From Deltaproteobacteria bacterium (lineage in GTDB: Bacteria > Desulfobacterota_B > Binatia > UBA9968), in assembly GCA_005879255.1 (NCBI GenBank), contig VBKY01000402.1, forward strand, positions 1-5,284: a stretch of 5,284 bases of DNA, read 5' to 3'. Position numbers and translations under genes: made by a program. This document shows positions 1 through 5,284 of this stretch, piece after piece. Under the pieces are notes generated by a model. The model searched no databases. It was not told the origin of the DNA and saw only the letters and a program-made list of their open reading frames with translations. Each line of letters starts with the position of its first letter. Positions within the stretch are counted from its first letter, which is position 1.

Positions 1-447
1 GATCCCTGGAAACGCGGCCGATACCCAGATGATCGAATCGAGTATCGACCGCCCCTTCCATTGGGTTCGCACGATCATGTACGCAACGACCGAGAAAAGG
101 AGCGGACTTCCGATCCCGCCGGTTAGGGCCAAGATCATCGTCGTGCGTATCCCGCGCAGAAACATAGCGTCAGTGAGAACGAACTTCCAGTGATTCAAGG
201 TCCACAGCGGCGTCGTCTCAAAAAAACCTGCGCGCATCATAAAGGTCCCTACCACCAGGGCTACAAAAGGGACAGCCGTGAGCAACGCCAGCAGCAATGC
301 GACCGAGCCAAAGATAGGCCACTTCCACCTGCCAAGGTCAATGAGCCCTGGTTTGAAGTCGCCAGTCAGGGTTGTGTACTGGCGGCGTTGGACAATCCAT
401 CGCTGCATGGGAAAGATGACTGCAATGATGAGCAGGGTGAGGGTCCT
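1..447 (-). CDS. ABC permease, FbpB type, continuation in a second frame (partial, cut by window edge)
   Basis: The frame beginning RTLTLLIIAVIFPMQRW at 447 is open for 149 codons to the left edge and continues the permease. It has a hydrophobic segment at about residues 3-18, then RRQYTTLTGDFKPG at about 22-35, a linker between the two permease domains. Two further membrane segments follow, at about 45-68 and 102-126, with FFETTPLWTLNHWKF between them, typical of the second domain. The second EAA loop would lie beyond the window. There is no ribosome-binding site or plausible independent start at 447, so this is the back part of the same gene, separated by a frameshift, not a separate subunit gene. 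The first in-frame ATG, at 408-406, lies inside a membrane segment. Confidence 0.8.
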
Positions 448-1162
448 GAGAGGTGAGCTTGAAGATAAGCGTCGAATAGACCCAGAAACCCCACCCCGAC
501 CCCAGCAGATACTCGGTCTCGAAACCGCCGAAGACCCGGAGCAATTGAAGTGCAAGGACCAGCGCGATCGGCGAAATCATCAGCGGTATGGTGACCTTGA
601 TCATGGTGCCGATCTTGGAGGCGCCGGAAACTCTGGCTGCGTCTTCCAACGCCTGGTTCATGTTGCGGAACGCTGGAGTGAAAAGCATCACCTTAAAGGC
701 GATGCCGTCTCCCATGAGCTTGGTCCACACAATCCCGGAGAGGCTGAAAATGTTAAACGGACCCTTGTCGATGAACGGTAAAGCCTCGAGCGCCCTGTTA
801 ATAAAGCCCACGTCGGGATCCAGCATCATCATCCAGCCAATAGTGGTCGATAGATTAGGAAACATGTAGGCGATCCAGAACATGTATTCGAGGCCATAGG
901 TAAACGGGATGCGTGTACGGGCGAGAATGAGCGAAATAACAATGGCGATGGGGAAGCTGATGGTTGCCACGAGGAACCAGAGTAGAAAGGTGTTGCCGAT
1001 GGACCGCAGCAACTGGGGATGATCCCACGCAGTGATCCAATTGCCGATGCCCCATTTGGCCGGGCCGACCAACACATCTTGAGCTGTGTTGAAGCTCATG
1101 AGTAGAAGCAGCACGATGGGATAGAGTAGGTAAAAGCCGAGCACCAGGATGGTGACGGCCAT
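338..1162 (-). CDS. ABC transporter permease, FbpB type, N-terminal half (frame broken near its end)
   Basis: This is the first domain of a fused inner-membrane permease for the importer. From the ATG at 1162, membrane segments are visible at about residues 3-24, 56-81, 91-113, 137-165 and 190-212. The EAA loop that contacts the ATPase is clear at 172-194 (LEDAARVSGASKIGTMIKV, then TIPL). Homology-like sequence ends at about residue 241 (SQDP, near position 440). After that this frame gives His/Pro-rich residues to a stop at 338, while the real protein continues in another frame. Translation may begin 25 codons upstream, at ATT 1237 behind AGGAGG. If so, the N-terminus gains ARGRLSALLRHETG and similar residues, which suit a cytoplasmic tail. 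The gene is either frameshifted and non-functional or carries a sequence error. Confidence 0.85.
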   Translation of the reverse strand: MAVTILVLGFYLLYPIVLLLLMSFNTAQDVLVGPAKWGIGNWITAWDHPQLLRSIGNTFLLWFLVATISFPIAIVISLILARTRIPFTYGLEYMFWIAYMFPNLSTTIGWMMMLDPDVGFINRALEALPFIDKGPFNIFSLSGIVWTKLMGDGIAFKVMLFTPAFRNMNQALEDAARVSGASKIGTMIKVTIPLMISPIALVLALQLLRVFGGFETEYLLGSGWGFWVYSTLIFKLTSQDPHPAHHCSHLSHAAMDCPTPPVHNPDWRLQTRAH

Positions 1163-1245
1163 GATAAACGTGCCGGTTTCGTGCCTTAGCAGAGCGGACA
1201 GCCGGCCTCGTGCAAGTGCTGCGGATGCATCAAGAATGGCTGCGG

Positions 1246-1251
1246 CCTCCT
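1246..1251 (-). promoter_or_regulatory. Strong ribosome-binding site facing an ATT codon (permease start)
   Basis: AGGAGG on the minus strand overlaps an in-frame TAG stop (1252-1250). It is followed, after an 8-base spacer, by ATT at 1237-1235 in the permease frame. The first in-frame ATG lies 75 bases further on and has no recognisable site. The intervening 25 codons encode an Arg-containing stretch suited to a cytoplasmic N-terminus. Translation may therefore begin at ATT, or the ATT may be a mutated or miscalled ATG. Confidence 0.5.
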
Positions 1252-1265
1252 ATCTGCTCCCGGCT

Positions 1266-1295
1266 CCAAACCTTCGGGCCCGACCGCAGGTTGGG
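1266..1295 (-). repeat. Imperfect inverted repeat between binding-protein and permease genes
   Basis: On the minus strand CCCAACCT and AGGTTTGG form an 8-position stem with one mismatch around a 14-base loop containing the self-complementary TCGGGCCCGA. It starts about 22 bases after the binding-protein stop and ends about 14 bases before the permease ribosome-binding site. No run of T follows, so it is not a standard intrinsic terminator. An intercistronic stem that protects the upstream mRNA, as known for the malE-malF junction, is a plausible role but is not shown. Confidence 0.35.
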
Positions 1296-1316
1296 TTCAA
1301 CTGCTTGCGCCACTCG

Positions 1317-2540
1317 TCAGAAGGCATGGCCCAGCTCCTTCAAGATTTTTGAGAGCTTCTCAACGGATTCGTCCTGGGCTTGGAAATATTGCGCCGACCC
1401 GAGATTGAGCACCGTGATTCGGCGCTCGGCAGCGAGCTGGCGGATCTTGTGTACGCCGGCCCACTCATGATCGGCGATTTTGCCTTGGGGCACATCCGAT
1501 CGCAGGCTCGGGCTGGCATCAAGGTCAGTAGTGAGGGTCTGCTTCGCTGTCTGCCCGTCGCGGGAGAAAAACCAGTTCGCGAACAACTGCGCGGCATTCG
1601 GGTGTGGCGCCTTGTCGAGCACCGAAAACGTGCCGCGGACCTCGGCCACCAGGCCTTCCTTGAGCGTCCTCGCGTCGGTGAGTGCCTTCACGGGCAGTCC
1701 CAGTTTCATCAGCGGCCGTGCCGCCCGGTCACAGCACAAGATGATGTCCCACTTGCCGCGCGCCAGTCCCTCAGCCGGAGGATCGTGCTGGTCGGAAGGA
1801 AAGAGGTTCATTTTCTGCTCGGTGTAGAGCCTCGTTATGAACTTCTCCCCCAGCGTCATCCAGATGCGGGTTCTTTCGGTCGTCCCCGCCGCACCATTCA
1901 GTGCACGTCCTGCCATCCTGCCCCTGAACTCCGGTCGCAGCAGGTCCCAGTAGGACTGGATGCTGTCCGCCTCTGCCTGGCTCAGCTTGTTGGTGTTGTA
2001 CCAGATCTCGAAAATGTGATCCATTCGCAACGTGTCCGCCAGCGAATACTTGTTGTCGCGGTCCGTCCAGTACACCTCGTTCAGCCACCATCCTTGGGAA
2101 CGGTCGAGCACTTCGGGATGGAAAATGAGCGACTTCAGGGGAGCTAGCGCTCCCGCCTGGCGCAACCTATCTGTGGACCCCTGGCCCACCAGGGAGATGT
2201 CGCCCGTACTCCGGCCACGGGAACGTTCGGCCAGGATCCGGTTAGTGTTGGAGGTGCCGCTCCCGGTGCTGGCAACTACTTTGATGCCGAACTGCTTCGC
2301 GAAGTAATCGAACATGCCCCGGTTATGGCGCGAATCGCTGGCGCCCATGATGATAACCAGCTCGCCCTCCTCTCGGGCCTTGGCCGACAATTCCTTCCAC
2401 TTGGCTTCGAACGATGCGTCGTGCGGCCTGGGCTTCTCTTGCGGTTTTCCAACGTCCGCCGGCCACGTTTCCCCTCCGACCGCTAGGCCGACTGCAAAGG
2501 CAACTGTCGTAACCATCAGCCACCGACTTCGCTTTAACAT
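1317..2540 (-). CDS. Extracellular solute-binding protein of Fe(3+)/spermidine-type ABC importer
   Basis: This 407-residue protein is the secreted or periplasmic receptor that would deliver substrate to the permease. The N-terminus has a Sec-type signal: basic MLKRSR, then a hydrophobic stretch at about 8-22. Cleavage is likely between 22 and 28, and no lipobox cysteine is seen. The mature protein has landmarks of family-1/6 binding proteins: EGELVIIMGAS at 58-68, EIWYNTNKL at 178-186, SYWDLLRPEFRGRM at 196-209 and PHPNAAQLFANWFFSRDGQ at 312-330. The paired tyrosines that bind iron in FbpA are not apparent in the region before the PHPNAA block, so a ferric substrate is doubtful and an organic ligand is more likely. 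A double cysteine occurs at 269-270. The ATG is fixed by AGGAG with a 6-base spacer. The gene lies between the ATPase and permease genes. Confidence 0.92.
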   Translation of the reverse strand: MLKRSRWLMVTTVAFAVGLAVGGETWPADVGKPQEKPRPHDASFEAKWKELSAKAREEGELVIIMGASDSRHNRGMFDYFAKQFGIKVVASTGSGTSNTNRILAERSRGRSTGDISLVGQGSTDRLRQAGALAPLKSLIFHPEVLDRSQGWWLNEVYWTDRDNKYSLADTLRMDHIFEIWYNTNKLSQAEADSIQSYWDLLRPEFRGRMAGRALNGAAGTTERTRIWMTLGEKFITRLYTEQKMNLFPSDQHDPPAEGLARGKWDIILCCDRAARPLMKLGLPVKALTDARTLKEGLVAEVRGTFSVLDKAPHPNAAQLFANWFFSRDGQTAKQTLTTDLDASPSLRSDVPQGKIADHEWAGVHKIRQLAAERRITVLNLGSAQYFQAQDESVEKLSKILKELGHAF

Positions 2541-2546
2541 GACTCA

Positions 2547-2551
2547 CTCCT
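2547..2551 (-). promoter_or_regulatory. Ribosome-binding site of the solute-binding protein gene
   Basis: AGGAG on the minus strand lies 6 bases upstream of the ATG at 2540-2538, the best-spaced classical site in the window. Strong initiation here fits the need for a binding protein in excess over its membrane partner. Confidence 0.75.
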
Positions 2552-2584
2552 GTACTGAGAGTATTTGTTTTGGTGTCATCAACT

Positions 2585-3811
2585 TCATGATCGCGGCGAA
2601 TCGGCGACACTACCGCCTTCGTTGTGCGACCAGTCAGACGCCCAAGCGCTATGCCCGTCCGGCCGCAGCTTCAGCCATACTTTGCTGCCTTCTTCCACAG
2701 GATTGTGACGCTCTCCATAGATCACAACAGTCGCTTGTCCGTCGACCTCAACCTGGTATTCGATTCGCTCTCCGATGAAGAGCACAGCCTGGACTGTGCC
2801 ACCGATCATTCCCGAGGGCGCCTCGGATCCGAGGGCCGGAAGAATTTCGACATCCTCGGGACGGACCGCAATATAGACAAGTTCACCTTTCTTGATCACG
2901 CCTGGATTGTAGCTGCGCCCGAAAACAACGCAGTCTGGCGCGCCCTCAAGCGCGATGGCCATCTGCCCCGATGGGTTGCTGCTTTGCACTTTGCCCTTGA
3001 ACAACAAGGTCCTCCCTACGAAGTCGCGCACGAACTCATTGGCAGGCTGTTCGTAGAGCAACCTTGGGCTCCCCTGCTGCTGCACGACACCAAAGTTCAT
3101 TAAGGCAATTCGGTTCGACAGGCTTAACGCCTCGATCTGGTCGTGCGTGACGAACAGCACGGCAATCTTCAGCCGCTTTTGCAAGAGCTTTACCTCTATA
3201 CGCATGTGCTCGCGTAGCTTGGCATCCAGGTTACTGAACGGTTCATCGAGCAATAATACCCGAGGCTCGGTCACCAGCGCGCGAGCGAGCGCCACCCGCT
3301 GTTGCTGCCCGCCGCTGAGCAGCGGCCCCGGGCGGTCCTCGAATCCGGCCATGCCCACCAGCTCCAGCGCCGCGCGCACGCGCTCCCTCATTTCCCGCCG
3401 TGGAAATCTGCGTGACTTGAGCGGAAACATGACATTCTCCCCCACCGTCATATGCGGCCAGATGGCGTAGGACTGAAATACCATGCCCAGGTTCCGCTTG
3501 TCGGGAGGGAGGAAAAGTTGACGCGAGGTCATGACAACGGCACGGTCGCCAAAGAAGATGTTGCCATCGTCGGGAGTCTCCAGGCCGGCCACCATCCGCA
3601 GAGTGGTTGTCTTGCCACAGCCGCTCGGACCGAGCAAGGTCACGATTTCTCCGTCGTACACATCGAGCGAGAGATCCCTGACTGCCGGCTGGGTCGTTCC
3701 GGGGTAGGTCTTCCACAGCCCCTTGAGGTGCATAGCGGCGTGTTGTTTCTCAGGAGCAGCTACATCCGTGTCAGCGCGCTCACCGTTCGCGGCCAATAAT
3801 CGCTCTTGCAC
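2585..3811 (-). CDS. ABC transporter ATP-binding protein, PotA/FbpC type
   Basis: This 408-residue protein is the cytoplasmic ATPase that powers the importer encoded by its neighbours. All nucleotide-binding motifs are intact: Walker A GPSGCGKTT at 61-69, Q-loop Q113 in VFQSYAIWPHM, signature LSGGQQQR at 165-172, Walker B VLLLDEP at 185-191, D-loop SNLD at 193-196 and switch histidine H223. Residues from about 270 to 385 form a beta-rich TOBE-like regulatory region, including AVRPEDVEIL at 315-324. This layout is typical of Fe(3+), polyamine and sugar importers. The start is uncertain. The longest reading begins at a GTG (3811) with only a weak GAG site and adds about 26 polar residues. The ATG at 3733 (MHLKGLWKTYPG) matches the usual family N-terminus but also lacks a clear ribosome-binding site. 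The stop is 44 bases before the binding-protein gene. Confidence 0.95.
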   Translation of the reverse strand: MQERLLAANGERADTDVAAPEKQHAAMHLKGLWKTYPGTTQPAVRDLSLDVYDGEIVTLLGPSGCGKTTTLRMVAGLETPDDGNIFFGDRAVVMTSRQLFLPPDKRNLGMVFQSYAIWPHMTVGENVMFPLKSRRFPRREMRERVRAALELVGMAGFEDRPGPLLSGGQQQRVALARALVTEPRVLLLDEPFSNLDAKLREHMRIEVKLLQKRLKIAVLFVTHDQIEALSLSNRIALMNFGVVQQQGSPRLLYEQPANEFVRDFVGRTLLFKGKVQSSNPSGQMAIALEGAPDCVVFGRSYNPGVIKKGELVYIAVRPEDVEILPALGSEAPSGMIGGTVQAVLFIGERIEYQVEVDGQATVVIYGERHNPVEEGSKVWLKLRPDGHSAWASDWSHNEGGSVADSPRS

Positions 3812-3847
3812 AGCAATACTCGTTTTCTCGGGCTTCCCAGTTCAGGG

Positions 3848-4861
3848 TTAGAGGCTAACCACGCTTGGAGCGAAAAGCTCCTCGACCTTGGGTTTCAGCA
3901 TGATGAGGTGTTGCTCGTGCAGATAGTCGATGATTGTCGTGAGCATGGGCCGGTTCGCCTCCACCCCATAGGGATAAGGATCTCCGTCGAAAATGCGCCG
4001 TGTTTGAGCCATGTACTCACGGCCGAACACCATCAATGAGGGGATACGATCGCTCAGCGTATCTTCCGCCCGGCGCTTCGACTTGACAAACGCATCATAC
4101 AGATTGAACGCGGCCCACGGGTACTTTTCATAGGTTGATCTCCTCATCGTGTACATCTGGGTCGCCGAAATAAAACCATACTTCCGGTAGAACCTCGTAC
4201 CCTCCTCAATCAGGTTAGGGAACAGTGGCTTCACCTTGCTCCAGTCGCCACCGCCTGCGCGAATTCGCGTCGAGCGATCGATGAAATTTGTTTCCCGAGT
4301 CGCCGCTTCTACTCCCGAGGCCGCGTCGATTTCGTGGTTCACGAGCATGGATGCCAGGCTCTTGTCGGCGGGTATCCGCGTGAAAGAGATCCCCTCCGGC
4401 GGCTGGAAGCCGGTGGCCCCGCCGTGGCTCAACTCCTCGGGCCGCTCCATGAACCAGTGAACGTCATTCTGGGAGACGCCGAAATCGTGCTCCAAGGTGC
4501 CGCGCAGCCAGACCGATGCGGTCATCTGGTATTCAGGCACCCCCAGTCGCTTCCCCTTGAGACTATCGGGCCCTTTGATACCGGAGTCGATGTGGTAGCG
4601 TACCGCGGCGTGCATGAATCGCCGCGATGCGAACACGGGTAGAGCGATTGCATCGTATCCTTTGGTCTTGGCGATGATGTACGAAGCCACAGACAGAGAC
4701 GAAACATCGAACTCCTCGAAGTTAAACTGCCGCCAGTAACCGGTTGATCCGTCCGCCCTGGTGACTGTGAGTTCGATGCCCTCCGGTTTCACCTCGCCTG
4801 CGAATAGCGGATTGACCAAGTCGCTGGGACTCCCAATCAGAAACATTCGTATGTCTGCCAT
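3848..4861 (-). CDS. 4,5-dihydroxyphthalate decarboxylase-family protein (Pht5-like)
   Basis: This 337-residue protein resembles the 4,5-dihydroxyphthalate decarboxylase family, enzymes of phthalate degradation with a bilobal periplasmic-binding-protein fold. The support is a set of family-like blocks: NPLFAGEVKPEGIEL at 17-31, YWRQFNFEEFDVSSLS at 42-57, IALPVFASRRFMHAA at 72-86, a highly characteristic GVPEYQMTASVWLRG at 107-121, DVHWF at 133-137 and PWAAFNLYDAFVKSK at 248-262. Length is normal for the family. The N-terminus has no hydrophobic signal, so the protein should be cytoplasmic and enzymatic rather than a transport receptor. The ATG is well placed behind GGAGAGGG. The gene ends 36 bases before the ATPase gene. 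The exact substrate is unknown. Family members are often annotated loosely as ABC substrate-binding proteins, and an exported or lipid-anchored receptor is less likely here. Confidence 0.85.
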   Translation of the reverse strand: MADIRMFLIGSPSDLVNPLFAGEVKPEGIELTVTRADGSTGYWRQFNFEEFDVSSLSVASYIIAKTKGYDAIALPVFASRRFMHAAVRYHIDSGIKGPDSLKGKRLGVPEYQMTASVWLRGTLEHDFGVSQNDVHWFMERPEELSHGGATGFQPPEGISFTRIPADKSLASMLVNHEIDAASGVEAATRETNFIDRSTRIRAGGGDWSKVKPLFPNLIEEGTRFYRKYGFISATQMYTMRRSTYEKYPWAAFNLYDAFVKSKRRAEDTLSDRIPSLMVFGREYMAQTRRIFDGDPYPYGVEANRPMLTTIIDYLHEQHLIMLKPKVEELFAPSVVSL

Positions 4862-4865
4862 ATGA

Positions 4866-4873
4866 CCCTCTCC
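4866..4873 (-). promoter_or_regulatory. Ribosome-binding site of the decarboxylase-like gene
   Basis: GGAGAGGG on the minus strand ends 4 bases before the ATG at 4861-4859, and its GGAG core is 8 bases away. This strong site fixes the start. Confidence 0.7.
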
Positions 4874-4881
4874 ATGGCGTC

Positions 4882-4896
4882 AGTTTGTTACAAACT
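4882..4896. promoter_or_regulatory. Perfect 15-base palindrome, possible operator
   Basis: AGTTTGT-T-ACAAACT is a perfect inverted repeat with 7-base arms around one central base. It sits in the 60-base gap between the 99-residue gene and the decarboxylase-like gene, about 20 bases upstream of the latter's ATG and just before its ribosome-binding site. The GT-N-AC core resembles operators described for FadR-subfamily GntR regulators, but no regulator gene is present in the window. In RNA it could instead form a 6-base-pair hairpin with a 3-base loop. The symmetry is seen directly; the role is inference. Confidence 0.4.
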
Positions 4897-4921
4897 CCGG
4901 CGATTGAGACAACCAAATCAC

Positions 4922-5221
4922 TCACCGGACAATCTCGTCCGCGTGCTCAGGAAAGATGCGCTCGAGAACTTCCAGTCCGGCTTCTAAAGCTTCGCCTGGG
5001 TCGTTTTGTGCGCCCGGTTCCGCGTTAGTATTCGGCCAATGGCCCTTCAACCAATTGTTAAGCTCCTCGATGACGTCGACTGGAAGTAACTCGGCAAGCT
5101 TTGCCGAGTACAGGCCACCGTGACGCTCCAACGAGTCGACAATCCTTGTGAGATAGGGCACAAGGTCTGCTCGTTCGTCACACAGACGCTGCACGACGAC
5201 ACGGGAAACTGGATATTCCAT
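4922..5221 (-). CDS. Small hypothetical protein, 99 residues
   Basis: I do not recognise this protein. It is soluble, acidic, leucine- and glutamate-rich, and predicted mostly helical. Residues 8-59 look like consecutive amphipathic helices, residues 62-77 are a polar Pro/Asn/Gly linker, and residues 77-98 form a final acidic helix. It has no signal peptide, membrane segment or obvious metal or nucleotide motif, and one cysteine (C14). The ATG start is supported by AGGG at 5230-5227 with a 5-base spacer. It follows the putative upstream stop by 16 bases and precedes the decarboxylase-like gene by 60 bases, so it is probably co-transcribed with them. A small subunit or accessory partner of the upstream enzyme is possible. 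I considered the small LigA subunit of extradiol dioxygenases, but what I remember of that sequence does not match. Confidence 0.7.
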   Translation of the reverse strand: MEYPVSRVVVQRLCDERADLVPYLTRIVDSLERHGGLYSAKLAELLPVDVIEELNNWLKGHWPNTNAEPGAQNDPGEALEAGLEVLERIFPEHADEIVR

Positions 5222-5226
5222 TGTCG

Positions 5227-5230
5227 CCCT
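5227..5230 (-). promoter_or_regulatory. Ribosome-binding site of the 99-residue gene
   Basis: On the minus strand AGGG lies 5 bases upstream of the ATG at 5221-5219. It supports that start over longer readings, whose frame stays open to the window edge. Confidence 0.5.
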
Positions 5231-5237
5231 ATGCAGG

Positions 5238-5284
5238 CTATCCGCCCAGACCGAAGTTGGCGCGCCACACCATCTCGATTCGTG
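5238..5284 (-). CDS. C-terminal end of an unidentified upstream gene (partial)
   Basis: Reading leftward from the right edge, one frame gives the residues RIEMVWRANFGLGG and then a TAG stop at 5240-5238. Placement is the main support for a real gene end. The stop lies 16 bases before the ATG of the next gene, and that gene's AGGG ribosome-binding site lies inside the gap, as expected in an operon. The other two frames are also open here, so the frame choice is an inference. Fourteen residues are too few to name a family. The protein probably belongs to the same pathway as the downstream genes. Confidence 0.45.
   Translation of the reverse strand, partial: RIEMVWRANFGLGG

Noticed and set aside
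1..6. GATC at the left end as a cloning-site junction
   Set aside because: A four-base match at the edge is easily chance, and the permease frame runs through it without a break.
220..226. Run of seven A (T on the coding strand) as a slippage site in the permease
   Set aside because: The frame is consistent on both sides of the run and encodes the expected GFFE, so nothing suggests slippage or an error here.
430..460. Programmed ribosomal frameshift in the permease
   Set aside because: No slippery heptamer or stimulatory structure is apparent, and the apparent loss of loop residues fits a deletion better.
278..781. A 167-codon plus-strand open frame opposite the permease
   Set aside because: Low-complexity charged composition, no family features, and the opposite strand encodes clear membrane segments and an EAA loop.
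1186..1230. A 14-residue His/Cys-containing mini-ORF (ATG 1230) downstream of AGGAGG, as a leader peptide
   Set aside because: The spacer of 15 bases is too long for that ribosome-binding site, and the overlapping permease frame gives a more plausible N-terminus.
1266..1295. Rho-independent terminator after the binding-protein gene
   Set aside because: The stem has a mismatch and a 14-base loop, and no T-run follows on the transcribed strand.
1380..2147. A 255-codon open frame on the plus strand opposite the solute-binding protein gene
   Set aside because: It is rich in Arg, Pro, Leu and His with no recognisable domain and lies wholly antisense to a well-supported gene, so it is a shadow frame of GC-rich coding DNA.
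2314..2778. A plus-strand open frame spanning the gap between ATPase and binding-protein genes
   Set aside because: It crosses two well-supported minus-strand genes, has no ribosome-binding site of note and reads as non-protein-like sequence.

Overview
All the coding signal in this window is on the minus strand, read right to left. It looks like part of one compact catabolic and transport operon from a free-living bacterium. The moderately high GC content, Shine-Dalgarno sites, GTG use, an Sec-type signal peptide and tightly spaced genes all fit a proteobacterium or another uncultivated soil or sediment phylum. The sequence alone does not fix the taxon.

Order of transcription: (1) 5238-5284, the last codons of an unidentified upstream gene. 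(2) 4922-5221, a 99-residue protein I do not recognise. (3) 3848-4861, a cytoplasmic protein of the 4,5-dihydroxyphthalate decarboxylase (Pht5-like) family, which has a periplasmic-binding-protein fold but no signal peptide here. (4) 2585-3811, an ABC-transporter ATPase of the PotA/FbpC type with a C-terminal TOBE-like region. (5) 1317-2540, a secreted solute-binding protein of the Fe(3+)/spermidine-type family. (6) 1 to about 1237, a fused two-domain ABC permease of the FbpB type that runs off the left edge. Gaps between genes are 16 to about 80 bases, and no stretch over 300 bases lacks a gene.

The likely logic is uptake of a small organic acid, possibly an aromatic carboxylate, by the binding protein, permease and ATPase, coupled to intracellular processing by the decarboxylase-like enzyme. 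The substrate is inferred from the neighbourhood and is not shown by the sequence.

The permease gene is the most unusual part. Its reading frame breaks near 440-450, at a loop where I expect about ten more residues from the family, so a small out-of-frame deletion (biological or an assembly error) is the best explanation. Its best ribosome-binding site (AGGAGG) points at an ATT codon 25 codons upstream of the first ATG. Two inverted repeats lie between genes: a perfect 15-base palindrome before the decarboxylase-like gene, and an imperfect stem between the binding-protein and permease genes. I found no RNA gene, mobile element, CRISPR array or convincing terminator.
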